Source: JAKPUX01 sp964436305 (GTDB taxonomy: Bacteria; Zhuqueibacterota; Zhuqueibacteria; Residuimicrobiales; Residuimicrobiaceae). From it: a DNA stretch of 64,000 bases. Of this stretch, positions 34,809 through 42,582 are shown in pieces. Below the pieces are notes generated by a model. That model did no database searches and was not told the DNA's origin. It saw only the letters and a program-made list of their open reading frames with translations. The position numbers and the translations under genes are program-made. The stretch covers positions 4,638-68,637 of the forward strand of contig CAYTCI010000011.1 in assembly GCA_964436305.1 (NCBI GenBank), read 5' to 3'. Numbering within the stretch: the first letter of the stretch is position 1; each line of letters starts with the position of its first letter.

Positions 34809-36223
34809 GAAGCACAAAAATCGTGGCCACCCTGGGGCCGGCATCGCGGGAACCGGCAGTTCTCGAACGGCTGATCGAGGCGGGCATGGATGTCGCGCGG
34901 ATCAATTTCAGCCATGGCACCCACGCCGAGCATGCCGCGCTGATCGCCGATCTGCGCCGGGTGGCGGCCAGGCTGGAACGTCCGGTGGCGATCCTGCAGG
35001 ATCTGCAGGGGCCCAAGATCCGCACCGGTGATCTGGCCGGGACGGATGCCGTCGAATTGAAACCGGGGACATCCCTGGTCATCACCACCGAGCGCTGCAG
35101 CGGCGATGCCCGACGGGTCAGCACCACCTATGCGGCGCTGCCTGATGACGTGCGCCCGGGCGACCGGGTGCTGCTCTCGGATGGTCTGATGGAGGTTCGG
35201 GTCGTCAAGATTACCGGCCGGGAGGTGACCACCGAGGTGGTGACCGGTGGCATGCTGCGCGCCCATCAGGGGATCAACCTGCCGGGTGTGCCCCTGAGTG
35301 CGCCGGCGCTGACGGCCAAGGACCGCGAGGATCTCGCCTTTGGCCTGGAGCAGGAGGTCGATCTGGTGACCCTCTCCTTTGTACGGCGGGCCGCCGACAT
35401 CCGCGAGATCAAGGCGGCAATTGCCGCGGCCGGCAAGGAGACGCCGGTGGTGGCCAAGATCGAGCGTGCCGAAGCCCTGGATGAGCTGCCGGAGATCCTC
35501 GCAGCCGTCGATTGTGTGATGGTCGCCCGCGGAGATTTGGGGGTTGAGCTGCCGCCGGAGCAGGTCCCCATTCTGCAAAAACAGTTGATCGAGGCGGCCA
35601 ACGCCGCCGGCCGGCCGGTCATCACCGCAACCCAGATGCTCGAGTCGATGACCAGCAATCCCCGGCCGACCCGCGCCGAGGCCACCGATGTGGCCAACGC
35701 CATCATTGACGGCAGTGATGCGGTCATGCTCAGCGGCGAGTCGGCGGTCGGCCTTTATCCGGTCGAGACGGTGGCGATGATGGCTCGCATTGCCGAGGTC
35801 GCCGAGGCCAGCGAACGCCATGGCGATCTCGGTGCGGTACGGCGCTGGTCCATCCAGCAGCCGCAGAGCGCGCCGCAGGCGATCGCGGCCGCCGCCGCGA
35901 CGATCGTCCAGCAGCTGCCGATCGCGGCCATCTGTGTTTTCACCCTCTCCGGCAACAGTGCGCGACTGATCTCGCAGCAGCGTCCCCGTACCCCGATCTT
36001 CGCCTTCACGCCGGATCCGCGCACCTGGCGGCGGCTGAATCTGGTCTGGGGAGTCCGGCCGCAGCTGATCGATTTTGCCGCCGACATGGAGACCCTCTGG
36101 CAGCGGGTGCAGCCGCTGCTGCAGCGTCACCTCGCAGACCGGCAGGGCCAGGTCATCGTGGTAGGTGGCCATCCCTTCGGCGCCGGCGCCAGCACCAATC
36201 TTCTCAAAATTCATAGCCTGTAA
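34805..36223 (+). CDS. pyk: Pyruvate kinase
   Basis: This 472-residue enzyme transfers phosphate from PEP to ADP. Landmarks are the N-terminal KIVATLGPAS, RINFSHG, QDLQGPKIRTGDL, the active-site/metal block VARGDLGVELPPEQVP and the signature TQMLESMTSNPRPTRAEATD. Length matches the standard enzyme; there is no extra PEP-utiliser domain at the C-terminus. It is translationally coupled to the upstream phosphatase gene. Confidence 0.96.
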   Translation: MRSTKIVATLGPASREPAVLERLIEAGMDVARINFSHGTHAEHAALIADLRRVAARLERPVAILQDLQGPKIRTGDLAGTDAVELKPGTSLVITTERCSGDARRVSTTYAALPDDVRPGDRVLLSDGLMEVRVVKITGREVTTEVVTGGMLRAHQGINLPGVPLSAPALTAKDREDLAFGLEQEVDLVTLSFVRRAADIREIKAAIAAAGKETPVVAKIERAEALDELPEILAAVDCVMVARGDLGVELPPEQVPILQKQLIEAANAAGRPVITATQMLESMTSNPRPTRAEATDVANAIIDGSDAVMLSGESAVGLYPVETVAMMARIAEVAEASERHGDLGAVRRWSIQQPQSAPQAIAAAAATIVQQLPIAAICVFTLSGNSARLISQQRPRTPIFAFTPDPRTWRRLNLVWGVRPQLIDFAADMETLWQRVQPLLQRHLADRQGQVIVVGGHPFGAGASTNLLKIHSL

Positions 36224-36245
36224 AAAGGCCGCTTGTGGGAAAGGC

Positions 36246-36274
36246 TTGACTTTTACAAATTAAAGCGATAAATT
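36246..36274 (+). promoter_or_regulatory. Promoter TTGACT-N17-TAAATT upstream of the PTS IIA gene
   Basis: TTGACT at 36246-36251 and TAAATT at 36269-36274 are 17 bases apart. The string ATAAATTAAG is shared with the promoter at 6135-6163. A terminator hairpin lies between it and the PTS gene. Confidence 0.62.
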
Positions 36275-36298
36275 AAGCGCATAAAATGTTATTTATTA

Positions 36299-36329
36299 GC
36301 AGCTTGATTTTTTTAAGCTGCCTTTTTTT
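36299..36329 (+). terminator. Leader terminator (attenuator-like) between promoter and PTS IIA gene
   Basis: GCAGCTT (36299-36305) pairs with AAGCTGC (36315-36321), followed by C and seven T. It lies downstream of the promoter at 36246-36274 and upstream of the start codon at 36387. It may end pyk transcripts, act as an attenuator, or end a short RNA of about 50 nt. Confidence 0.75.
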
Positions 36330-36386
36330 GGGGTGGAGAATAACGGAACCAGGCAGATTCCCTGGCGGGCTACGAGGAGGTATGCG

Positions 36387-36851
36387 TTGCGATTACTGGA
36401 ATACATGAGCAAAAACTCGATATTTCTTGACATAGAGGCCAAGGACAAGACGGAAGTGATTTCCGAGATCGTCAATCATATGGCCGCCGCCCATCTGATC
36501 CAGAATGCAGAGGAATTCAAGAAAGAGGTCTACGAACGCGAGCGATTGGGGAGTACGGGCATCGGCAAGGGCATCGCCATTCCGCATGCCCGCACCCGCG
36601 CGGTCAATCGTCTGATCATTGCCTTTGCGCGGCTCAAGCGCGGGGTGGATTTTGGTGCTGAGGATGACGATCCGGTACGGCTGATCTTTTTGCTCGGCAC
36701 CCCGGTCGATACCGTCGGCGACTATCTCAAGATCCTCGCCAAACTTTCCCGACTGCTCAAGGAGGATACCCTGCGCAAGAAACTGCTCAAGGCGCATTCC
36801 GCTGAGGAGGTGCTCGAGCTCTTGCAGGAGGCCGAGGGCCAGGCCAGCTGA
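36387..36851 (+). CDS. PTS EIIA (fructose/PtsN-type) regulatory protein
   Basis: This 154-residue EIIA protein of the fructose/nitrogen class has the phosphorylated histidine in the GIGKGIAIPHAR motif. Family blocks ILDLxAKDK-like (FLDIEAKDKTEVI) and VRLIFLLGTPVD are present. A TTG at 36387, six bases after GAGGAGG, gives MRLLEYMSKN, the expected N-terminus; a GTG at 36333 or ATG at 36405 is less suitable. No EIIB/EIIC is nearby, so a regulatory role like PtsN is more likely than sugar uptake (inference). Confidence 0.9.
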   Translation: MRLLEYMSKNSIFLDIEAKDKTEVISEIVNHMAAAHLIQNAEEFKKEVYERERLGSTGIGKGIAIPHARTRAVNRLIIAFARLKRGVDFGAEDDDPVRLIFLLGTPVDTVGDYLKILAKLSRLLKEDTLRKKLLKAHSAEEVLELLQEAEGQAS

Positions 36852-36892
36852 AACGGCCGGCAAGCGGGGCCTCCCGGTCGGCGGGAAAAAGT

Positions 36893-36926
36893 AAAAGCCG
36901 CAGCATCGATCATGCTGCGGCTTTTT
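36893..36926. terminator. Bidirectional terminator between PTS IIA and pepT
   Basis: AAAAGCCGCAGCAT (36893-36906) pairs with ATGCTGCGGCTTTT (36912-36925) with loop CGATC. A T-tract follows on the plus strand and A's precede it, so it can end both convergent genes. Confidence 0.92.
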
Positions 36927-36955
36927 GTCTTTGGGTGCGCCCGCGGGGCGGAGGT

Positions 36956-38197
36956 TCAGCGGCTCTTCTCCGCCCAGATCTGCGCCAGATGGACGATCAC
37001 CTCCACAGCTTTCTCCATATCCTGGATCGAGATCCATTCCTGGCGGGAGTGAAAATTGTGGCCGCCGGTAAAAATATTGGGGGTGAGCAGCCCCTGGTAG
37101 GAGAGGCGGGAGCCATCGGTTCCGCCGCGGATGATGCTGCGCAGGGGGGTGATCTCCGCCCGCTGGACCGCAGCGATGGCGTACTCGACCACGTGCGGCT
37201 TTTTTTCGATCTCGTACTTCATGTTGCGGTAGGATTCGTCCACCTTGAAGGTCATCTGCGCCCTGGGATAGCCGGCCATGACCTTTTCGGCTTGCTGCTG
37301 CAACAGGGCCTCGATACGCTGCAGCCCTTCGACCGTAAAGTCGCGGATGAGGAATTTGAGGGTAGCCTCCTCTACGCCGCCGCTGATATGGTGGGGGTGG
37401 AGGTACCCCTCGCGGCCGGTGGTGGTTTCCGGGGAGAGGGTATCGGCAGGCAGCTGCTCGAGAAGGCGGGCGGCGATCTTGATGGCGTTGACGAGCTTGC
37501 CCTTGGCGTAGCCGGGGTGGAGATTGACTCCGGCGATGGTGATGGTTACACTGTCGGCGCAAAAAGTCTCGTCCTCGACCTCGCCCAGGGTTTCGCCGTC
37601 GATGGTATAGGCAAAATCGGCGCCGAAGGCGGCGACATCAAAATGCTCGGTCCCGCGGCCCACCTCTTCATCGGGGGTGATGGCGATGCGCAGGGTGCCG
37701 TGCGGGATCTCGGGATGGCGGTGCAGATGGTCGACGGCGGTGAGGATCTCGGCGATGCCGGCCTTGTTGTCGGCGCCGAGCAGGGTGCTGCCGTCCGAGG
37801 TGATAATGTCGTGGCCGATCTGGTGCGCGAGTTCCGGGGTCTCAACGGCGCGGATGACCACCCCGGCGGGCAGGGTGATGTCCCCGCCCTGGTAATTGGG
37901 ATGGATCATCGCCTTGACGCCGGCGCCGCTCACCTCGGGTGAGGTGTCCATGTGGGCGATCAGGCCGATGACCGGCACGGGAGAGTTGACAGTGGCGGGC
38001 AGTGTAGCTGTGACATAGCCCCACTCATCGATGGCCGCGTCTTTAAGCCCCATCTCCTGCAGCTCCCGCACCAGCTGCTGCCCGAGCAGCTTTTGTTTTT
38101 CCGTGCTCGGATAGCTGGTCGACTCTTCGGATGATTGGGTGTCGAAGGTGGTATAGCGCAGGAATCGCTCCGCGCAACGCTCCTCTTTCATGCTCAT
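36956..38197 (-). CDS. pepT: Peptidase T (tripeptidase)
   Basis: This 413-residue M20 zinc aminotripeptidase has the metal ligands in AHMDTSPEVSG, GADNKAGIAEIL, TPDEEVGRG and the C-terminal GGHNFHSRQEW. The lid-domain region and the family block IIRGGTDGSRLSYQGL are present. ATG at 38197 on the minus strand follows GGGAG; a second ATG at 38191 is possible. Longer upstream codons lack homology. It acts in the cytoplasm on tripeptides. Confidence 0.94.
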   Translation of the reverse strand: MSMKEERCAERFLRYTTFDTQSSEESTSYPSTEKQKLLGQQLVRELQEMGLKDAAIDEWGYVTATLPATVNSPVPVIGLIAHMDTSPEVSGAGVKAMIHPNYQGGDITLPAGVVIRAVETPELAHQIGHDIITSDGSTLLGADNKAGIAEILTAVDHLHRHPEIPHGTLRIAITPDEEVGRGTEHFDVAAFGADFAYTIDGETLGEVEDETFCADSVTITIAGVNLHPGYAKGKLVNAIKIAARLLEQLPADTLSPETTTGREGYLHPHHISGGVEEATLKFLIRDFTVEGLQRIEALLQQQAEKVMAGYPRAQMTFKVDESYRNMKYEIEKKPHVVEYAIAAVQRAEITPLRSIIRGGTDGSRLSYQGLLTPNIFTGGHNFHSRQEWISIQDMEKAVEVIVHLAQIWAEKSR

Positions 38198-38296
38198 AGG
38201 ATCAAGACTCCCTGCAAAAGGTGGCATTTGGACCGGGATGGGCTCGCGCAGCACCTGGTTTATGCCGGGATGATCCGGCCTGGCGGAAAACAATCC

Positions 38297-38325
38297 TTGA
38301 CACTTCGCGCCCAATCCCGTAAATT
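38297..38325 (+). promoter_or_regulatory. Promoter TTGACA-N17-TAAATT for the lipoprotein-sigma operon
   Basis: TTGACA at 38297-38302 and TAAATT at 38320-38325 are 17 bases apart, followed by GG. The start codon of the lipoprotein is at 38363. Part of the nine-site set, and the best match of all to sigma-70 -35 plus the TAnnTT -10. Confidence 0.65.
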
Positions 38326-38362
38326 GGATTTCCTCTCTTACAATATACTAAAAGGATTTGAG

Positions 38363-38878
38363 ATGGCAAGAAGAATTTTCCTCGGGCTCCTCGTGCTGGT
38401 CCTGCTGCTCGGTTGTGGCAAGAAGCAGGAGAAGCCGCGCCAGCAGGCGCCGCTGGCTGCGGTGGGCGACCGTTCGGATAACGGCGGCATGCTGCGCTTC
38501 ACGGTGGAGGGCCGGACGATGCACGACCGCTTCGTGGTCGCCCAGTTCACCCCGCGCGGCGACCTCTTCCCCGAGGATAATCTGCAGATCTACAATTACG
38601 ATATTCAATCCGACAAATATCCGCGCCTGTTGATCAGCATCAACAGCCGCGAGAGCGACCTGCGTCACTGGACGGAGAAGAGCCTGCCGGTTGAGCTGCT
38701 CGCTTTCACGGTCTCCGCCCAGAGTCCGCCGCTTACCACCAAGGGCGAGGCGCGTATCACCCGCGTCGACGGATCGTTTGTCGAGGGCCAGTTCCGTGGT
38801 GAGCTGGTCAATGAGGAGAACGGCAAGCGCTACGAGATCCGCGGTGAATTCAAGGCGGTGATGCGCCTGAACGTCTAG
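38363..38878 (+). CDS. Small lipoprotein of unknown function
   Basis: This 171-residue protein begins MARRIFLGLLVLVLLLGC, a lipoprotein signal with lipobox LLGC, followed by a charged linker KKQEKPRQQ. The mature part is beta-rich (YEIRGEFKAVMRLNV at the end) with no motif I recognise. ATG at 38363 follows AAAAGGA. The ECF sigma gene begins 33 bases after its stop, so it may share a transcript with that operon. Confidence 0.75.
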   Translation: MARRIFLGLLVLVLLLGCGKKQEKPRQQAPLAAVGDRSDNGGMLRFTVEGRTMHDRFVVAQFTPRGDLFPEDNLQIYNYDIQSDKYPRLLISINSRESDLRHWTEKSLPVELLAFTVSAQSPPLTTKGEARITRVDGSFVEGQFRGELVNEENGKRYEIRGEFKAVMRLNV

Positions 38879-38911
38879 GGCGCAACGGTTCAGCACAAAC
38901 CAGGGAGCAGG

Positions 38912-39472
38912 GTGCAGAAGCAATGGGCGGAGCGGCTGGTGGCAGGGGATGAATCGGCCTTCCGCGAACTCTATCAGATCCATGCCGACGGTGTCTACCG
39001 GCTCTGCTTGCGGCTGCTGCAGCAGCGCGAGGAGGCCGAGGATGCCACGCAGGAGGTTTTTCTCAAGATCATTGCCGCGCTCCCCGGTTTTCGCGCGGAG
39101 GCGCAACTCTCCTCATGGATCTACCGGATCACCCTCAATACCTGTCTGAATCTGCAGCGGCAGCAGAAGATCAAGCGCTGGCTCTCGCTCGAATGGCTCG
39201 AGCTGCAGCCCGAGGCGGCCGCGGCCGAGGAGGGTGCCCTGCACCGGCTGGAGCGCGAGGAGGAGGAGGCGCTGCTGACAGCGGCCATCAACCGTTTGCC
39301 CGAAAAGCAGCGCATCGCCCTGATCCTCAACCGGTTCGAGGAGAAAAGCTATCAGGAGATCGCGGAGATCCTCGGCTGTTCGCTGGCGGCAGTGGAGAGC
39401 CGGATCTTCCAGGCCAAAAAAAATCTCGGAAAAATGCTGGTTCACGACCTCGAACATACAAGTTTTGCCTGA
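38912..39472 (+). CDS. ECF-type RNA polymerase sigma factor
   Basis: This 186-residue sigma factor has region 2 (DESAFRELYQIHADGVYRLC ... EDATQEVFLKI) and region 4 (LPEKQRIALILNRFEEKSYQEIAEILG). It lacks sigma-1 and sigma-3, as ECF factors do. GTG at 38912 follows GGGAGCAGG. The next gene is a zinc-finger anti-sigma factor and the following two genes encode exported metal-related proteins, so it probably controls a metal or envelope stress response. Confidence 0.92.
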   Translation: MQKQWAERLVAGDESAFRELYQIHADGVYRLCLRLLQQREEAEDATQEVFLKIIAALPGFRAEAQLSSWIYRITLNTCLNLQRQQKIKRWLSLEWLELQPEAAAAEEGALHRLEREEEEALLTAAINRLPEKQRIALILNRFEEKSYQEIAEILGCSLAAVESRIFQAKKNLGKMLVHDLEHTSFA

Positions 39473-39498
39473 TACGTGTGTCTAATCCAGTAGAGGAA

Positions 39499-39999
39499 AT
39501 GATGAGACACGCCGAAATCAAAAACAAGCTGTTGCTCTATCAGGAGAACGGAGTGGACGCGACCTTGCGCGCGGAGATCGCCGCCCATCTCGAACACTGC
39601 GAGGGCTGCCGTCAGCTGCTGGTCCGGATAAGCCGGATCTACGGTGCGCCGGCCATGGATGCCCGCGTCGCAGCGCCCGCCAGTCTCTATCCGCGGCTGC
39701 GCGCCCGCTGGCAGGCAAACCAGCCGGGTGCCGCGCCCTCCCCGGCGCGGGCCTTCAGCCCGGTGACTGGGAGGCTTTTTCCGGCTGTTCGTTCGCTGGC
39801 GGCTGCGGTGCTGCTGCTGGCGGCGATCGGCGCCGGTCTCTTTCTCGGTGCGCTCCCCGAACCCCCGACCCCCACCACGGATCAAATCCCGCAGCTGAGA
39901 GCGGCTTTTTATACCGATCTTTTTGATGCCGCCAACACCCATTCCTATTATCAGGCGGTGGAACAGGTGTATCAACCTGCCGCGGCGGAGGGACGATGA
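39499..39999 (+). CDS. Membrane anti-sigma factor with zinc (ZAS) motif
   Basis: This 166-residue protein has an N-terminal zinc-binding anti-sigma motif H-x3-C-x2-C in HLEHCEGC, a linker rich in Ala/Pro, one transmembrane helix (SLAAAVLLLAAIGAGLFLGAL) and a short periplasmic tail. It should hold the ECF sigma factor inactive at the membrane. ATG at 39499 (or 39502) follows AGAGGAA; longer frames upstream are inside the sigma gene. It overlaps the next gene by four bases. Confidence 0.88.
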   Translation: MMRHAEIKNKLLLYQENGVDATLRAEIAAHLEHCEGCRQLLVRISRIYGAPAMDARVAAPASLYPRLRARWQANQPGAAPSPARAFSPVTGRLFPAVRSLAAAVLLLAAIGAGLFLGALPEPPTPTTDQIPQLRAAFYTDLFDAANTHSYYQAVEQVYQPAAAEGR

Positions 40000-40472
40000 A
40001 AAAACGCTGGTTTCTTGCCGCCCTGTTGCTGCTGACAGTGGTCAACCTGGCGGCTTTCTCCTCGCTGGCCTGGCGGCGCTGGTGTGCCCATTGCAGCAAG
40101 CCGGTCTGCTGTGCGAACGCTCCGGTGGCAGCCCTCGGCAAGGAGCTCGAGCTGGCGCCGGACCAATCCGCCGCCATGGACAGCCTGCATGCCCGCTTTG
40201 CCGCCGCCGCCACCATGATGGCGAAGGAAATGCAGCAGGAACAGATCCAATTGACCCGGGAGCTGATGAAAGAACAGCCGGACAGTGTGGCCATCGCGGC
40301 TGTGTTGCGACGGATCAACCAACGCCACTATGAACTCTCTCGCGCGACGGTCGATCATCTCCTGGCCCAGAAAAAAAGACTCACCCCGGAGCAACAGCAA
40401 AAACTGCTCGCGATGGTGCTCCACAGCTGTGCGATGAATCCATCTGCATGTATATCCCAATCCACCCACTAA
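39996..40472 (+). CDS. Periplasmic Spy/CnrX-like metal-sensor-type protein
   Basis: This 158-residue protein has an N-terminal membrane/signal segment (FLAALLLLTVVNLAAFSSLAW), then CAHCSKPVCC, and a mostly helical body with LTPEQQQKLL, as in LTXXQ/heavy-metal-resistance (CnrX, Spy, ZraP) proteins. Such proteins sense metal in the periplasm and relay to ECF/anti-sigma pairs in cnr-type systems. The cysteine cluster after the membrane segment is a likely extra metal site. ATG overlaps the anti-sigma stop (ATGA). Family placement is by eye. Confidence 0.75.
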   Translation: MKKRWFLAALLLLTVVNLAAFSSLAWRRWCAHCSKPVCCANAPVAALGKELELAPDQSAAMDSLHARFAAAATMMAKEMQQEQIQLTRELMKEQPDSVAIAAVLRRINQRHYELSRATVDHLLAQKKRLTPEQQQKLLAMVLHSCAMNPSACISQSTH

Positions 40473-40494
40473 TCCCTAACCAAGGAGAACCCCC

Positions 40495-40788
40495 ATGAAG
40501 AAGCTAGTCCTTTTTGTCGTCGTTCTGTTCGTCTTCGCCCTGACCGCTGGTGCCCTCCATGCCCTCGTCATCACCGACGACAAGGCCAAATCGACCACCG
40601 TTCAGAAAGAAGAGTGCTGCAAGAAAGGTGCGGCTGAATGCAAGGATAAAGCCGCGGGCACCAAGGAGTGCTGCAAAGAGAAGAAAGAGGGCGGCTGTCC
40701 GGCAGAGAAAGAAAAAGCCAGCTGTGCCCCCAAGAGCGGTTCCTGCCCTGGCAGCTGCCCCGCCAAGGCTGATTGCGAGAAAAAGTAA
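40495..40788 (+). CDS. Exported cysteine-rich, metallothionein-like small protein
   Basis: This 97-residue protein has a signal-like N-terminus (KKLVLFVVVLFVFALTAGALHA) followed by a Lys/Glu/Cys-rich domain with ten cysteines, including the pairs ECCKK and ECCKE and the spaced SC/GSC repeats. It looks like a secreted or periplasmic metal scavenger, but I know of no named family. ATG at 40495 follows AAGGAGAACC. It is the last gene of the ECF sigma operon and is followed by a terminator. The arrangement suggests an effector of the metal response (inference). Confidence 0.7.
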   Translation: MKKLVLFVVVLFVFALTAGALHALVITDDKAKSTTVQKEECCKKGAAECKDKAAGTKECCKEKKEGGCPAEKEKASCAPKSGSCPGSCPAKADCEKK

Positions 40789-40806
40789 TCCCGAGTTGAG
40801 CCTTAC

Positions 40807-40837
40807 AAGGGAAGACCGACCGGTCTTCCCTTTTTTT
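40807..40837 (+). terminator. Terminator after the ECF sigma operon
   Basis: AAGGGAAGACC (40807-40817) pairs with GGTCTTCCCTT (40822-40832) and a T-tract follows to about 40837. It ends the operon 20 bases after the Cys-rich gene. Confidence 0.93.
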
Positions 40838-40878
40838 ATGTGCCAGAACCCTGCTGCGGCCGCTGGAAAGGAGAGAGA

Positions 40879-41421
40879 ATGATCCGAAAGCTCGATTTTG
40901 CGGAACTGGATGAACGGCGCCGGCAGCGTGAAAGTGCGCTCCGGAATCAGGCGCCCGCGGCGGTCGTATTGCTGGATGACATCCGCAGCCTGCACAATGT
41001 CGGGGCGATTTTCCGCACGGCCGATGGCGCCGGATTCGGCCATCTCTATCTCTGCGGCATCACCGGCACCCCGCCGCGCAACGAGATCCGCAAGAGCAGT
41101 CTGGGCGCGGAGGAGAGCGTGGCCTGGAGCTATCATCCGGATCCGCTGCCGCTGGCGGCGGAGCTCAAGGCAGCAGGCTTCCAGCTGGTTGTCCTCGAAC
41201 AGACCGATGCCAGCATCGATGTCGCCGCCGCGCCCTGTCGCTTTCCTCTCTGTCTGATCATCGGTCACGAGTATACCGGGGTGCGGGATTCCCTGGTGGA
41301 GCTGGCCGATTTGGCCGTGGAGATCCCGATGGCCGGCAGCAAACACTCGCTGAATGTCTCGGTCGCCTTCGGCATCGCCGCCTATGAAATTTCCCGGCGC
41401 CGGGATGATATCCGCGCTTGA
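40879..41421 (+). CDS. SpoU/TrmH-family RNA 2'-O-methyltransferase
   Basis: This 180-residue enzyme methylates a ribose 2'-OH of tRNA or rRNA using SAM. The three knot motifs are visible: RSLHNVGAIFRTADGAGF, LIIGHEYTGV and MAGSKHSLNVSVAFGIAAYE. It lacks the N-terminal L30e-like substrate domain of larger members, so the exact target is unclear. ATG at 40879 follows GGAAAGGAGAGAG. It stands alone after the terminator of the sigma operon. Confidence 0.9.
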   Translation: MIRKLDFAELDERRRQRESALRNQAPAAVVLLDDIRSLHNVGAIFRTADGAGFGHLYLCGITGTPPRNEIRKSSLGAEESVAWSYHPDPLPLAAELKAAGFQLVVLEQTDASIDVAAAPCRFPLCLIIGHEYTGVRDSLVELADLAVEIPMAGSKHSLNVSVAFGIAAYEISRRRDDIRA

Positions 41422-41500
41422 TGATGTTCTAGTTGCCGTGACTGAAAAGAGTTCCGGGAGCGGGCGAAAACAGGCGGCATGGCATAAGGATAAGATATTG

Positions 41501-41701
41501 ATGATCGAGCCACTCAAGGAATGGTATCGTGCGCGGGGACGATTTGGCAAGCGGGGTCTGCTCTACACCCTGGTGGGTGTAGCCGGCTTGACCGCACAGT
41601 TGATGCGCGCGGGCTGGCAGCAGCCGTTCGGTGTGATAATCTGGATCCTGATCATAGGCATCGGCCTCCATTTTCTCTTCATTATGGACAGCCGAGGCTG
41701 A
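41501..41701 (+). CDS. Small two-helix membrane protein of unknown function
   Basis: This 66-residue protein has a basic N-terminus (KEWYRARGRFGKRG) and two hydrophobic stretches (LLYTLVGVAGLTAQL and FGVIIWILIIGIGLHFLFIM). ATG at 41501 follows AAGGATAAG. It lies between the methyltransferase and the enoyl reductase gene with 29 bases to the latter. No recognised family; inferred to be real from the ribosome binding site and tight packing. Confidence 0.5.
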   Translation: MIEPLKEWYRARGRFGKRGLLYTLVGVAGLTAQLMRAGWQQPFGVIIWILIIGIGLHFLFIMDSRG

Positions 41702-41730
41702 CGGACGGATCCCTGGCGACAGGAGAAAAG

Positions 41731-42501
41731 ATGAACCATTTAAACATGGATTTGCAGGGGAAAGTAGCGCTGGTAACCGGGGGATCGCGCGGCATCGGCC
41801 GGGCCATTGCCCTGCGTCTGGCGGAGGCCGGCGCCGATGTGGCGATCAACTTTTTACGCCAGCGCACCGCCGCTGACGAGACGGTGGCGCTGATCGAGAA
41901 GCTGGGGCGGCGCGCGGTCGCGATCCGCGCCAATGTGGGCGAGGTTGAGAATATCCCCAAACTGATCGATGAGATCCGTCAGCATTTTGGCCGGCTGGAC
42001 ATTCTCGTCAGCAATGCCGCCTCGGGGGTACTCAAGCCGGCGCTGGAGTTGAATGAGCATCACTGGCACTGGACCATGGACATCAATGCCGGCACGCTGC
42101 TGCCGCTGACGCAGTTCAGTCTGCCTCTGATGGAGGCTCAAGGCGGTGGGCACATCATCGCGGTCTCCAGCCTGGGCTCGGTGCGCGCCATTCCCAACTA
42201 CGCCGCGGTCGGGGCCTCCAAGGCGGCCCTCGAATCGCTCATCCGCCATCTCGCGGTCGAACTCGCCGCGCGCAACATCCATGTCAATGCCGTTTCGGCC
42301 GGGGTCGTGGATACCGACGCCCTCAAGCACTTTCCCAATCGCGACCAGCTGCTCGAGACCAGCCGGCAAAAAACGCCCTCGGGCCGCCTGACCACGCCCG
42401 AGGATGTCGCCGACGTGGTGCTGCTGCTCTGCTCGCCCCTGGCCCAGCAGATCCATGGGCAAACCATCGTCGTCGACGGCGGGTATGCGATCATGGGCTG
42501 A
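41731..42501 (+). CDS. fabL: FabL-type NADPH-dependent enoyl-ACP reductase (SDR)
   Basis: This 256-residue SDR has the cofactor motif TGGSRGIGRA, the catalytic Ser/Tyr/Lys region (SSLGSVRAIPNYAAVGASKAA, an atypical Y-x6-K spacing) and two blocks specific to Bacillus FabL: NAASGVLKPALELNEHHW and DTDALKHFPNRDQLLE. FabL reduces trans-2-enoyl-ACP in the last step of fatty acid elongation and is insensitive to triclosan at usual doses. ATG at 41731 follows AGGAGAAAAG; a longer upstream frame is spurious. No other fab gene is nearby. Confidence 0.85.
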   Translation: MNHLNMDLQGKVALVTGGSRGIGRAIALRLAEAGADVAINFLRQRTAADETVALIEKLGRRAVAIRANVGEVENIPKLIDEIRQHFGRLDILVSNAASGVLKPALELNEHHWHWTMDINAGTLLPLTQFSLPLMEAQGGGHIIAVSSLGSVRAIPNYAAVGASKAALESLIRHLAVELAARNIHVNAVSAGVVDTDALKHFPNRDQLLETSRQKTPSGRLTTPEDVADVVLLLCSPLAQQIHGQTIVVDGGYAIMG

Positions 42502-42520
42502 CCGCGCCCGGTTAAAACAC

Positions 42521-42561
42521 AAAAGCGCGCCCCCTTGTCAGAGCGGGGCGCGCTTTTTTTT
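42521..42561. terminator. Bidirectional terminator between fabL and glgP
   Basis: AAAAGCGCGCCCC (42521-42533) pairs with GGGGCGCGCTTTT (42545-42557), with a run of T continuing on the plus strand and a run of A preceding it. It lies between convergent genes and can serve both. Confidence 0.93.
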
Positions 42562-42582
42562 ATGCCGTGAATCCAGCCCGGA

